Assembly: GCF_000002595.2 (NCBI RefSeq)
Contig: NC_057006.1
Coordinates: forward strand, 721,681-785,680
Source of the DNA: Chlamydomonas reinhardtii
Taxonomy: Eukaryota > Chlorophyta > Chlorophyceae > Chlamydomonadales > Chlamydomonadaceae
Reading direction: 5' to 3'
DNA: 64,000 nt
The first letter of the stretch is position 1. The number at the start of each line of letters is the position of its first letter. Position numbers and translations under genes: made by a program. Shown here in pieces: positions 47,001 to 57,860 of this stretch. The notes under the pieces were generated by a model. The model was not told the origin of the DNA, made no database searches, and was given only the letters and a program-made list of their open reading frames with translations.

Positions 47001-47893
47001 TCATACCCCGCCCCGCCAAGCCCCACCCCTAGGTCCGCCGGATCCAGGCTCGAGGCGCACCTGGCGCCCGTTGCCCATGCGCGCCCCCTCCGTGCCGTTG
47101 AAGCTGTTCGCGTCCGTGGTGGAACTGCTGCGCGTGCTGGAAGACGGGTGCGAGTCCGCGTCACGCATCATCGCGATGGCCGTCGGCGCCTGCGGCGTCT
47201 CGCCAGCCAGCGCCATCTGCAACAGCCAGGTTTGGTGCACAGTAGGCGTTAGGCCACACCGACGAGGGGGAGGCCCGAGCCGCGGGGCCTCACGCATCGA
47301 CACACAACCCTGCGGCAATCGCCTTCCATCAGCGTCGCCAATAATTATTTAATTATGTAATCAGAACAGGCAGGGCTGGGTTCGGATGCCCCTGGTGCGC
47401 GCTGCCACAGTCCGAGTTGTCACAGGAAGAATTCCGGCGCGGTTTTGCTTCCCGGCCCGTCCCCGCCGACACTCACGTCGTATGCGGTCATTCCGTCTGG
47501 ACTTTTCCGGCTGGGCTCCGCTCCACGAGCCAGCAGGTACGCGAGCACCCGCAGCGAGCCCGAGTGGGCCGCAACCATGAGCAGCGTCCGTTGCTTGACC
47601 GTCACAGACGCCCGACCAGCAGCCGCGGCTGCATCCAGGCTTCCTGCACACGCCTCCTGGGTGCTCCCGGTGACGCCCTGGCCATCCGGCGACGAGGCCC
47701 AGTGCAGAATTAGGTAGAATGTCTGAAGCTTGCTCGTGTCCGCCTCAACGACGCTCTCCACAGCCGACAGCTTATCCGATACCACATTCACAAAGAGGGA
47801 AGAGCTCTCGTGCAGAAGAGGCTGCGCCGGGCGCCCGTTGGCCGGGACCAAATAGTGTCCTATAACCTCGCTGTCTTCGCTGGGTCGTGCCAT
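44016..47893 (-). CDS. ankyrin / arginine-rich tandem CCCH zinc-finger protein (RR-TZF)
   Basis: Six exons (47893-47477, 47216-47061, 46757-46671, 46426-45761, 45540-45294, 45049-44016) encode 868 aa with exact phases. The first ATG is 47893. Exon 1 has an ankyrin unit (TLLMVAAHSGSLRVLAYLLARGA). Exons 3-4 hold the plant RR-TZF module: an Arg-rich lead with HDWRACPFAHPTENARRRDPR, then C-x7-C-x5-C-x3-H (CPDYKQGFC..) and C-x5-C-x4-C-x3-H (CKDGSNCHRPVCFFAH). Plant members bind RNA, often shuttle between nucleus and P-bodies or stress granules, and act in mRNA turnover and stress responses. The C-terminal 430 residues are Ala/Gln/Gly-rich, with a moderately conserved-looking LTQPNAAASMLGFTAPRMSN stretch. 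Low-complexity tails of this kind suit condensate formation, which is inference. Confidence 0.9.
46604..46626. repeat. CA microsatellite in a CCCH-gene intron
   Basis: About eleven CA dinucleotides within the intron between exons 3 and 4. Confidence 0.9.
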
Positions 47894-48189
47894 GGCTACT
47901 CTATGTGCATATTGTTTCTTACGTTCAGTCTGTAACAGATAGCCGGAGGGAGCGGAGACAAAGCAGTCCTCCAAAGGCAATCGGAGTCGATCATATATTT
48001 GGGACGAGCATCCTAGCCTTTCGTGTTGTGACTTTATATTGAAAGGAAATGAGCAGCGCTACTGTGAAAACTGACGGGCGCGGGCATGAACGGTCGATTT
48101 GCACAGATAGAGTTGAGCTGGATCCTATGAGCGATTGCTGACTCGAGAACGGCAGCTGATACTGAAATGCACGCCTTTAAGAAGCCTAC

Positions 48190-48365
48190 TTAGTTCCGAG
48201 CTCCCTCTCCCACCTCGTCGGGCACCCCCGTCCCCGGCCTGCGGCCCCGGCACGCATCTCCGGACCGCGAACGCCCCTCGTCCTTGTAGTAGCCGGTGCT
48301 GGAGGAGCCCTTGTCCTGGTGGCAGCCGTCGGCATGAGGGTGGCGCCTGAAGAGCTCGTCAGCAC
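48190..48365 (-). other. possible terminal exon of an unidentified minus-strand gene
   Basis: A good acceptor (GCTTGCAG) precedes an open frame that begins DELFRRHPHADG and has a DKGSSSTGYYKDEGR stretch before its stop at 48190. I could not find upstream exons, so this may be chance. Confidence 0.2.
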
Positions 48366-48817
48366 CTGCAAGCATGTCGTCAGCGCGCACCAGCTCAAGG
48401 GTGCACCAGCTGGTCTGGTCTCTCCCCTTCCCGTTGATCCGTTCTCAGGCCGCTGCCACAGGCCCACAGCTTTGCGGCGGACGGTGCTGTGTTTCATACC
48501 TGCGAACTTGCTTAAAATCGTGCACCTGCAAGGCTGTAAGTTGGTGTCGTGCAGCTGTCGAACTTCAGGAAATGTTGAGCACGCGCGGCAGTCTTGCCAC
48601 TGTGCCACTGTGCTGTCTGCGCACGATGACTGCCATCGCTTGGACGCTTGTCATGTGAATGCGGACACTTCATGAACATGGCGTTCCACTAGGCATCGCC
48701 CTGGCTGGCACAAGTTCGGGCCCGGGTGAAGGCTCGAACTGGCACGGGGATGCGGCCGTACACGCACGTGGGCCCCATGCTTTCTCCGCACCGGGCTGAG
48801 CCCCCCGAGCGAAGCGA

Positions 48818-48843
48818 TCCAGGGGGGGCGAAGCCCCCCAGGA
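48818..48843. repeat. GC-rich hairpin
   Basis: A G7 run, a CGAA loop and a matching C6 run form a near-perfect stem with one mismatch. It lies next to a GAGCGAAGCGATCC motif. Its role is unknown. Confidence 0.5.
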
Positions 48844-49505
48844 TTGCCCCTGTCCGTGCCTGCCTGCCTGCCTGCCTGCGTCGACAAAAAGTGCCAACCT
48901 GGCGCAAACCGCGAGCGCCACGTATTATTGCAGAAAAATAGGCGGCAGGTAAAAGTCGGCCGGTTGTTCGGCCTCAGACTGTGGAGGGGCTCTGTCCCTT
49001 TTCCCGTGACCGGGGAACACTTGTCTCCGTACTCCCGACGCCGGGGGCTTTTCAACATCAACCAACGCTGCAAATGATGACTTGATCATGGCATCATGCG
49101 TGTCAGACGTGGTGGAAATTCTGGACATGCCCGCATGGCTGAGCTTGCCCTCGAGTTTGTTAATGCTACTCAACGTAAACGCGTCTAGGTAACGTGCAGC
49201 ACATCCCCTTCACACACAGCGCCCGATCGCGCCCTCCCTCACCCGCCCTCCCGGCTGCTGCTGGCGCAGCCCAAATGAGTGCACATTGGTAGCTTGCCCA
49301 CAAGTCAACTGGCCGGCATGCTTATGCACATCAGTGGAGGGTCATGACGTACACACAGCAACACTAAGGCTGCCCTGGCCCCGCACAGGCAAAGCCCCTC
49401 AGCACATTAATCGAGTTCACGTCAGAGTCACGGCCGGCTGTCACAAGCCATGCCAGTCTGCATCTGGGTTCTCAGGATCTCCAGTATATCTGGACGTATT
49501 TCCCA

Positions 49506-51920
49506 CTACCTCCCCGCTCCTCCTGCAGAGGCCTCCTGCTTGCTGGCCGTGTCGAGCAGCCACCCCAGCGCTCCGTCAAAGGCGCCATACACACCGTCCA
49601 GCATGGCTCCATCCAAGTGGCCTGTGCCCACCACCTGCACCACCGCCGCGCCCAGGGCCGTGGCCAGCTGCCGCTGCGCCGCCTCCGGAAAGAAGGGGTC
49701 CGCGGTGCTGACGCCCACACTGATGCGCAGACCGGCGGCGCGGATGGCGGCGGCCCTAGCACAGGGGTAGGAGAGGTAGGGCAGGCGGACCAGCGTGAGC
49801 GAGCGCGAGGGACACGTGCAAGCACCGCGTAAGGCAGGGCGCCTGCTGCTGTGCATAATTGCAGCAGCCTTGGCAGCAGCCCAAGCAGTAGGTAACAGGT
49901 CCAGACCATATACTCCACTTGCCTCACACCTGCCGACTGCACACATCGCACATTGATAGCTACCTGTGGGGCTGCAGGTAGTGACTCAGCACTGCGGTGA
50001 CATGGCAGGCGACAGCCGGGTAGTCGTTGGGTGCGTGGAGGGCCAGCGTCTCGCGCCTGCAGGGTCAAAGATTCAGTGCGATGGGCGTCAGACATGGCTC
50101 TATAAGAGTGCATGCGGTGCGTGCAACCATGAAGCAAACGAACAACGCACCAGTGCACCGTGAACACGCGCCACACCGCCTCGCGCCTTGTGAGCACAGC
50201 GCTGCCGCTGCCTCCATTCGCCGCCGCCGCGTCACCTCCTGCGCCGGCGTTAACGTGCAATTGCACAGCGCCCCCAGCCCCGTCGCCTGCTGCAGCCAAC
50301 TCAGGTGGCTTGGCAATAGCAGCTGCGCCAACGACTGGTGTTGCAATGGCGGTGGCGGGGTTGACACCTATGGCGGCAGGGTCGGTGGCCTCGGGTGGCG
50401 CCGGGCCGTCCAGCCAAGCCTTTCCAAACACCGTGTCCAGTGAATAGCGCGCCGCGAAGTCTGCATCGTCTGTGAACATGGCCCCGCCGCCGCCGCCCTT
50501 CTTGGCTGCGCCAGGTTTCCCGCTTGTGGGCGCGTTGCCGGCAGCCGGCACAGCAGAGCTGGCGGGTGCGGGAGTTGGCGGCTTGAACGCCATCATCATG
50601 AGGGGCAGGTGCAGAAACGACGGCACCCGCAGCCAGCTTCCGGGGCTGGTGACGTGAAGCGAGGCTGCCAGAATGCGCGACCTGTTGTAATAGCAGAGCC
50701 GATGCATGTGCCCGTCCCCGTGAGTTTCTGCTGGAAGAGTAAGGCGTGCCCTAACCAGGCCGGCTGTGCTGTGGTAGCCCTGTCCCTAGCCCGTTCGGCC
50801 CTACTGCATACTGTACCGCGCAACAGCGCCATTTAGGCCACCCACTTTTGCCCGGCGGCCACGAGGCGGTAGAGCAACTCCTGCGCCACCATGCCACCCA
50901 TGGAGATGCCGAACAGTGCGAAGCGGCTGTCCGTGCCCCAGGCGCCATCCAGCACCGCCTGGGCGTCAGCTGCCAGCAGGGTGGTGGTCTGGCGGCCTAC
51001 CGCGTTGCAGCTGCTGCGGCCGATGCCGCGGGACTCATACAGCAGGACCTGCTCGGCCCGGAGCGGCGCATCGCCTACGGTTATAAGCTAGGTGAGAACG
51101 ACTCACAAATCCCGGAAAGAGGCTCCCCATGACATGCGGTCTAGTGTCATGCGGCGGAGTTACGCAAGGCCATGCGTACTCCCCACTGATCCTGACGTTC
51201 CGAGGCATATGGGTGACTGTCGCGGCAACGCGTGGGGCCAGCGCCGCCCTCCGGTGCCCCCTACCACGACGCATTCCGCCACGCCGGCAAACATGGCAAT
51301 CACAGCTACCGGTACCCATCGGATGTGCACCACCACCCACAGGGACTCACCCGGTAGCCTCGCTCGACGGCGACCTGGACGAAATGGCCCATGGAGGGGA
51401 TCTGCAAGGCACAGGCACTGGAGGTTCATAGCAAGCTTCAGGGGTGCAAAACGATGGAGAGTTGGCCTGGTTCACCCACCCGCACCCACCCTCTGAGCCG
51501 CTCATGAGTAACACCTGCGCCCTCCGAACTGTGCACCGCTCCTCCTCTGCACCACACCTCCCTGCACCAAGGACGCAAGGATTGCGCCGACACCTAGCCC
51601 ACGCAGCATCGGGACCTGGCTGGGGCCACCCCAGCCCGCATGGTATTGCCAGTATTGCATAGCTGGGCCCCCATCCTTACATGTAGCCAATGTCCTCCCG
51701 CATGTCCTCCCGCAACTCCGGTCGCCCGGGGGTCGCCTCCGGTCGTACCCAAGCGCCCTGCAGGCTGACCTGCCCCCACCTTCGTTGTGGCACCCAGGAT
51801 GGCGAACAGGGGCCGACCGGACGCAGCGCCATATTCCTCCCAGTACAGTCGCGCCCCGCCCATGTCGACCACCTCCACGTAGCCCGATTTGGAGGGCTGC
51901 AGACCGCCCTGTTTCAACAT
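49506..51920 (-). CDS. alpha/beta-hydrolase fold protein
   Basis: Six exons (51920-51780, 51401-51351, 51048-50846, 50681-50151, 50056-49964, 49755-49506) encode 422 aa with exact phases. The N-terminus KSGYVEVVDMGGARLYWEEYG and LLYESRGIGRSS match the family's first strands and the DxRG-like turn. The nucleophile elbow is GISMGG (Ser). The acid is the Asp in STADPFFP and the base is His in VGTGHLDG, in the correct order. A Gly/Ala/Pro-rich insert of about 150 residues (exon 4) replaces the usual cap region and is specific to this protein. The substrate cannot be deduced; relatives include esterases, lipases and epoxide-hydrolase-like enzymes. No clear targeting peptide is present. The donor ending exon 4 (50151) was chosen over a nearby GTGCAC because only it keeps phase. 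Confidence 0.86.
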
Positions 51921-53018
51921 TCAAGGCACGGAATGGCACTTTGTCAACCATGTTCGGGCCGAACAGCAACAGAACAGGTCGCACATGCGTGTCATAGTTA
52001 TGTTTCTAACAAAAACGATTGTGCAGCTTCGAGGAGCCAAACATAGTGCAGGCCAAGGCACAACTGCGCGCAAGTCCTTTTCCCACCAGCGGGTGCCCGT
52101 AGAATCGCGGCATTATGACTGTGATATGTTTCAGTCAGCGTCAAGCATGAGGGATCGGGGTAGTCGAGTAATCGGCATCGCTCGAACGCTCCTGCTTATA
52201 ACTGCTCGCGTCCTGCGCTGGCGGTTGAGACTGCCGGGAACTGGCCTGGGTTATTGACGACCGTGGCCGTGGCCTTGTGCCATGGTTGCTCTAAGTCTGT
52301 GTTTTCAGCTCTGCGCAAACTGTGGCTGCGCGCCGCACTTCGCGATTGCCAAAGAATTAGGGCGAAACTAGGGCGACCGTGCAATCAGGATCCCGTTCCC
52401 CTGTGGGTTGCAGAGGGTTGCCGGGCACCGGCAGACGCAGGTTGAACGCCGGGAGCCAGAGAACCCCTTGATGGATCTAGCTTTCGCGTTGACGCGGTGC
52501 TGGGCATGCGGCCATGCGCAGACCCTGCTGGGGCGGAATGGCCCCCGCGGAGGCGAGGGGAGGCGCCGCTGCGGTGCTGCCCGCTGGCTGCTAGCAGCAT
52601 TATGCTTGCATCCTTTAGGGGCCAGCCCGAGGTCCAGGCGGCAAAATCTGAGGGAGTAGTTGAGCCCTGGAAGCAGATGACCTGCCCGGGCTGGTCCTCT
52701 GACTGGCCCCCTCGGTGGGACATAGCCCGCACCCTTGCAGGGCCAGGGAGCCGTACTGACGCTCACTATCCGTGTCGTATGCATGCTATGCAGCACTTTA
52801 GTCATTCGCTACAGTACGGTAGTGCGCACACGGTGTTCGTGCCGGGGTATGTGCGCTCTGGTATACAAAAAGGGCCCACCATTACCCATGCACCTGCTCC
52901 TCCGCCACTGCGCACATTCCCGCGTGCACCTAAATCCTCCAGCACACCAACTAATCCCCGGCCAATACATCCACATCCACATCCACAATCTAAGCCGCCT
53001 CCACCTTCTGTTCCACAC
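51921..53018. other. 1.1-kb intergenic region
   Basis: The hydrolase promoter should lie at its left end. Long open frames on both strands here have no splice logic and no recognisable domain. I see no repeat or RNA gene. Confidence 0.45.
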
Positions 53019-53569
53019 CTACGCGGCCGCGTGCACGTCCAGCACAAACATGTCCCCCAGGCGCTGGTTGTTTCCGTCCAGGCCGCCGTGCAGAAGCAGG
53101 CGGCCGTCGGGGGTGGTGGCGGCGGCGAACCAGCCGCGCGGGCCCGGCGACTCGCCGCCGGCCTCCAGCGGGCGCCAGCTGCCAGCTGCCGCCGCGGCGC
53201 CGTACTCCATAAGGCTGGCGCAGAAGTCGCCCGCGCCGTCGTGGCCCTGGGGTTGGGTGGTCGGGGTGTCGGGGCCGAGATCAGGATCCTAACGACTTCG
53301 ACATTACTTGTGGCTGATGGCAGATGGCAGACGGTGCGAGTGGTACAGGCCAGCGTTCTGACCAGCCCGTGCATCCCGCCCAGTCCGTGCTGGGGCGTGT
53401 CCTGGCACAAGACAGTACGGCAACGACACATGCACACCCCCACACGCGCCTCGCGCTCTCCTAACACGCACCGCCGTGCTGGTGGCCGTGGCTGTTGTTG
53501 TGCTCGTGCTCATGCGCGGGCGAGTGGCAGGAGGGGCAGCTGCTGCCGCACCAGGTGTTGTCGGGGATG
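53019..53569 (-). pseudogene. Kelch-motif gene fragment (two exons seen)
   Basis: The last exon (53246-53019) has good coding character and one Kelch blade: SPGPRGWFAAATTPDGRLLLHGG, then GNNQRLGDMFVLDV before a stop. The exon to its left in transcript order (53569-53472) ends in an unusual His-rich HEHEHNNSHGHQHGG segment after a CGSSCPSCHS motif. Both have proper acceptors. Joined directly they are one base out of phase, so a missing small exon, a sequence error or decay is likely. No further 5' exon is found; a TIR element sits immediately upstream. A Kelch propeller normally needs five or more blades, so either the gene is truncated or most of it is unrecognised. Its type is therefore uncertain between partial gene and pseudogene. 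Confidence 0.5.
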
Positions 53570-53597
53570 CTGCAGAGAGAGTGAGCGGTGCAACATA

Positions 53598-54181
53598 CCG
53601 TACTGCCACGCTCAATTGGTGACACCAATTTGGTGAAAATCACCAATTTGGTAGCAGGGAACAATGTCGACTAGACTTTGCCAGAGCCCGTCACCAATTC
53701 CTGTGCACCCTGAATCCAAGTCGGGCGAAAACACGCAGACAGGCTGCTTTGGCTAGTGACGCTATTCCTATAGTATACGCACAATGCTCAGTGTAGCCCC
53801 ACGGCGTAGCCCCCAAAGGCCCTAAGCTGCAGCTTAAGCTGTGGGACATTGGCGGGATAGCGCCTGCAAGCGCGGGGCTTGTGTTGCATACCATACGGTA
53901 TGGTGCTGCTTGGTGCGTGGTTGTGAAGCTGAGCAGCAGAAGTACTGTGGTACGTTGGCTGGAGAGCGCCTGCAAGCGCGGGGCTTGTGTTGCAGCTGCC
54001 GGGGCCGAACGCGATGCCGGGTATGATTCAGGGGGTCCCATCACCAATTCTGTGACACGGGTGTAATCCGGCCTGGCTTCTGCCAGAGCCCATCACCAAA
54101 GTCCGTGTCAGCCTGTTTAATTCCAGCGCGATTTCTTTCTGTCACCAATTATAAAATCACCAATTGAGCGTGGCAGTACGG
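53598..54181. mobile_element. 584-bp MITE-like DNA element with 25-bp perfect terminal inverted repeats
   Basis: 53598-53622 is the exact reverse complement of 54157-54181 (starting CCGTACTGCCACGC). Both ends abut TA, consistent with a TA target duplication as in the Tc1/mariner (Stowaway-like) group. Subterminal CACCAATT motifs recur many times. An internal direct repeat (GAGCGCCTGCAAGCGC-like) occurs twice near 53862 and 53967. No transposase frame is present, so it would need a helper. Confidence 0.8.
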
Positions 54182-54279
54182 TATAGTCCTCATAAAGGCG
54201 GGCGAGGGCTTGTGATGGCACGTGTGTTGTGCAAGCAGGGCCCCGCGTGCACTGCGGGCAGGCAGACACGCATGCATTT

Positions 54280-54387
54280 CCCCAACCCAACCCAACCCAA
54301 CCCCGCCTGGCAGTACGACGGCATGGTCGAGTCCGCCCCCTCCTCCGTCTCCGCCTCCCCGCCGGCCAGCGACATGTCCCTCTGTTA
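54280..54387 (+). other. possible plus-strand terminal exon
   Basis: A pyrimidine-rich CCAACC repeat ending in GGCAG is followed by an open frame starting YDGMVESAPSSVSASPPASD and stopping soon after. It could close a plus-strand gene, but no upstream exons were identified, and the opposite strand is also open. Confidence 0.2.
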
Positions 54388-54914
54388 GCAGCAGCCCGAG
54401 GGCAGTCCGGCCGCGGCCTCCAGCCAGGCTCAGCCCGCACCGGCTCAGCCCGCACCCCAGCACAGCACAGGCGCACGTGGAGCTCTGGGCCTTGGTAGCG
54501 GCGGTACCGAGCGGTCCGGTGGCTGTAGTAGGTGATTCGGGGTGGGGCGCCGGACGCGGCTAAGGCACGCCGCTTGGCGGTATGCCGATTGCCGCGCCGG
54601 TGTTCCTGACGCCATGCCGCTGGAGCGGTGTGGTAACACTGGTAACGGGGCCGCGTGTAGGCACGTGGTGTCGGGTAGATTTGCAGCGGCCTGGCTGGTC
54701 GGCGGGCGACACGGTTTAGCTAGGCCTTGCGTGTGGCGCTATCCTTGTGTGGGTGCTAGCGCGGGGTCTTTGGGCAATGGTCGCGCCGGCCCTGATTGCT
54801 GGCGCGGTCACCTCGGTTGCTGGCCTTTCGACCGGCGGGCTGCGTGTGTCTGTGCGTGGGCGGAGTGTCTGTGTGTGTATGTGTGCGGGTGCGTGGGGGC
54901 GTGTGGGGTGTGTG

Positions 54915-54916
<2 letters not shown>

Positions 54917-54962
<46 letters not shown>
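54917..54962 (+). repeat. GT microsatellite
   Basis: An uninterrupted GT run of about 22 units. Confidence 0.95.
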
Positions 54963-54963
<1 letters not shown>

Positions 54964-55376
54964 GAAAAGAAAACAACAAAACGAAGCCCGCCCAGACGGC
55001 GCGACGGAGTTACTTACGGATACCTACCGATACCGAGCGTCTTGTAGCCGCGTCGACCCCGGTAGTCATACTTACCCGCAAAAAGCCTGGAACCCCCCCT
55101 CGGGCGATCGACGAACGACCTGACCCCGAGTGGCACCCATATGCATTGTATGCGCCGCGCCCTGGGCGCGCTACAACGTTGACCCAGCACGCCTAATGCC
55201 CTGATTCCCGCCCGCTGGTCGTAGTCGAGCTCACCTACGGGTGATAGAGGAATTGCAGGCACAGGGGCGGCAGCGAGCAAGTGTCACGAGCAGGGAAAAT
55301 GGCGACAGCGATGTTAAGGGCGGCGTGCAGCAAGCAAGCTAGGACACGCATCCCAGTCCCGGCCCGCTAATGATTG

Positions 55377-55424
55377 CTGTGTGTGTGTGTGTATATATGT
55401 GTGTGTGTGTGTATGTATGTGTGA
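55377..55424 (+). repeat. compound TG/TA microsatellite
   Basis: TG runs interrupted by TATATA and TATGTATG. Confidence 0.9.
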
Positions 55425-55712
55425 CTACGGTTTCCACGGTTACTCTGCCAGATCACGTGAATCGTGTAGCTGGTATAACCAACGACAGGGCTCTCAATCG
55501 AGGGCTGCCGTGACCTGGCGTTTCCCCGGCAGAGCGCAGACAGCTCTGCAGTCCGCAGGGTAACGCACTCCGACCCTTCACCGCGCCAGTAATCCTTGCG
55601 GAATTACTACCGGTGTAACAACCTCAGACCCCGCGGCGAGCTACCTCTTAAAGACCAGGCGGGCAGAAAACAAAAACAGCAAACATACCAAAACACGCAG
55701 CACGCGACAGCA

Positions 55713-55713
55713 C

Positions 55714-55746
<33 letters not shown>
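55713..55746 (+). repeat. TG microsatellite
   Basis: About 16 TG units. Confidence 0.9.
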
Positions 55747-55748
<2 letters not shown>

Positions 55749-56084
55749 GGTGTGGGTGTGCGCGCGCCGGTGTGCGAGTGCGCCTCTGGCCTCGCCCGGC
55801 TGTGTTGCTGCTGAGCTGTTTAAGCCGAGCGTGCCTCTGTAGTGCCCCTGGGGAGCTCTTTGTGAGCCCGGACTCTCCCTCCCGAGCGTACCACCCACCG
55901 ACCTAGCAGCTGCTACCGACTGTGCCAGTCTCACTCGTCAGTAGCGCCCGCCATCATCGCACACTCGTGCCAGCTGCCCACTTCAGTGTCTTCCTGCTTT
56001 ATATTTGCCTCTTTTCTCACACTACACTGCAGCGCCAGCGCCAGCGCGAATCGCCAGCAAACCTTCCGCTAACCGCACTCGGTC

Positions 56085-57851
56085 CTTAAAGCGCGCGATA
56101 CAGCAGTCGCCGCCCACTTCGCCGCCCAGAACGTCGACCTGGCCCGCTGGGACCTACAGTTCGACACCAGCCAGGACATGGCCTACTACGCCGGCACCCT
56201 CAAAATGCACAAGAACCCCCCGGCTATGCGCTTCCTCGCCTGCTCCCACGCCTGCCCGTCCACATTCCTGGCCGACTTGGTCACCGCCGTCCTACGTACA
56301 GTCGCTACCTCGTTTGCCAGTGTGTGGCGGACCCAACTTGGCACCGACCCCTGGTTCTGTCTCTCTTCGTCAGATGTCATTGACATGGCCCACGCGTACA
56401 ACGCCCACGGCTATAGCGCTACCTCGCACCCGCAAGCCGGCTACGACTTCGTTGGGCCTGCCGCCTATGACTTCGAACGCCTGTACACCAACATCCCCCA
56501 CGTCGACCTGTGTAACACCATCAGCCAGCTCCTGGCCGCCTCCCTCCCCGCCGGCACCACTGGCATCCGCGCCTCCACACAAGACCCTCACCCTGATAAA
56601 CCCGGCGACCCACACACACACACCGCCAACTTCGTCGCCCGCGTCCCTGGCGCCCGTGTCACCTCACCGTCCGCCTCCACCACCCATCGGTTCTTCCTTC
56701 CGCACGAATTCATGGCCATCTTCCGCTCGCTTATCATCTCCATCTTCATTCGGTTCGGCCCCGTCTCGGCCCGCCAAATCCTGGGCATCCCCATGGGCAT
56801 CTCCCCGGCTCCCTTCATTGCAAACCTGTTCCTCGCCTGGTACGGATTCAAGTTCCTCCGCCAGCAAGCCACCACTCCCGCGGCCGCCCACGCCATCCTC
56901 CACCGCTTCCGATTCTCCAAACGCTTCCTGGACGACCTCTCCGCCCTCAACAACCCATTCTTGGCTCAACTTCTCTACACAACCAGCATCCTCGAAGTGT
57001 CGCCCGCCCCACACCGTGTCGTCCTCCATGGCCTATACCCGCCCTGCCTCCGCCTCACCGCCCAGCGCCACCACAACCCTACCGAGCTCCCTTTCTTGGA
57101 TATCCTTCTGGTCTCCTATACTACGGCGGACGGCAAAAGCCGCATCACCACCCGTCTGTATGACAAGCGTGACCAGCCTGCCTTCGCCCGCATCCGCCTG
57201 TCCCGCTTTGTGGCCGCCGACTCCTCAGTCAATGAGGCCGCCAAGCGCAACATCCTCACCGGCCAATTCCATCGCCTCCGGCGCATCATCCTTGACTACG
57301 ACAACTTTTGCCTGGAAATGGCGCGCCTCATGCGCGCACTCCTTGACTGTGGCTACGCGCGCAAACGCCTGGACGACAAGTACGCTGAACTACTGGCTCA
57401 CTTCCCTCACCTGTACTACCGCGACCGTGTTGCCCTCGCCGCGGCACGCACTGCCTACAACACCGCCGGCCCGCCTCCTGCCGGTGCTGCGCATGCGTGC
57501 TCGCTCGCATGTGTAGCACAAGTGCCCCGGAGGATGTGCGGCGCGCCTGCCCCGCCCCGCTATGTCAAGCTACACTAGGTGGCATACAAACACGGCACTC
57601 AGCCCGACATACCTAGCGGTGCCCTGACCACACGGTGGCCGGGCGCCCGGCAGCCCCTCCCTGCGCAGTGCCCATAGACGGGCCCAGCGCCTGTGTGGCC
57701 GCCCCACAAATGCCCCAGCCTGCTTGGACTCGGCTTGTGACCATAGACGCATGCCCACAGCATACTGGCTGGGCAGGGCGCACATCGCTGGTTCGCGTGT
57801 GGGCATGTCGGCATGGTTGGCGGGTCCGCATCTTGGAATGAGTCGGCCTAC
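56085..57851 (+). mobile_element. Penelope-like reverse-transcriptase element
   Basis: One long reading frame (ATG at 56178, end 57578; coding character extends a little to the left) encodes a reverse transcriptase. Motifs occur in the order of Penelope-like elements: a GTLKMHKNPP entry block, motif A YDFERLYTNIPH (Asp at about residue 98), GIPMGISPAPFIANLF (about 203-218), the catalytic FLDD (about 250-253), LPFLD (about 304-308) and a C-terminal LYDKRDQ block. No GIY-YIG endonuclease is recognisable on either side, and no capsid or integrase. Family assignment is by motif only. The frame looks whole over the reverse transcriptase. Its last about 28 codons and 270 bp of 3' flank belong to a module that recurs in the array at the right edge. 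Left boundary and target duplications are not determined. Sequence looks young. Confidence 0.75.
57498..57851 (+). repeat. shared 354-bp module at the 3' end of the reverse transcriptase element
   Basis: From GCGTGCTCGCTCGCATGTG to GAGTCGGCCTACC this segment is almost identical to parts of the units at 61641-61953 and about 62801-63157. It includes the stop of the reverse transcriptase frame. Confidence 0.9.
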
Positions 57852-57860
57852 CACCTAACC

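Larger units (their letters stand above)
47894..49505. other. 1.6-kb intergenic region, CCCH promoter side and hydrolase 3' side
   Basis: No complete gene is supported. One possible minus-strand terminal exon (48365-48190) is listed separately. A GC hairpin lies at 48818-48843. A run of CCTG tetranucleotides sits near 48859-48878. Confidence 0.45.
54388..56072. other. repeat-rich region upstream of the reverse transcriptase element
   Basis: No gene seen. It contains three TG microsatellites and moderately AT-rich unique DNA (54960-55370). The left end of the retroelement may lie somewhere here, but I cannot mark it. Confidence 0.45.

Noticed and set aside
52497-53636. 379-codon plus-strand frame
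   Set aside because: Its second half is the antisense of the Kelch exon, its first half has no recognisable domain, and composition alone explains its length in GC-rich DNA.
56005-57516. 503-codon frame overlapping the reverse transcriptase in another phase
   Set aside because: Ser/Thr/Pro-rich with no motifs; the overlapping frame has the ordered reverse transcriptase motifs.
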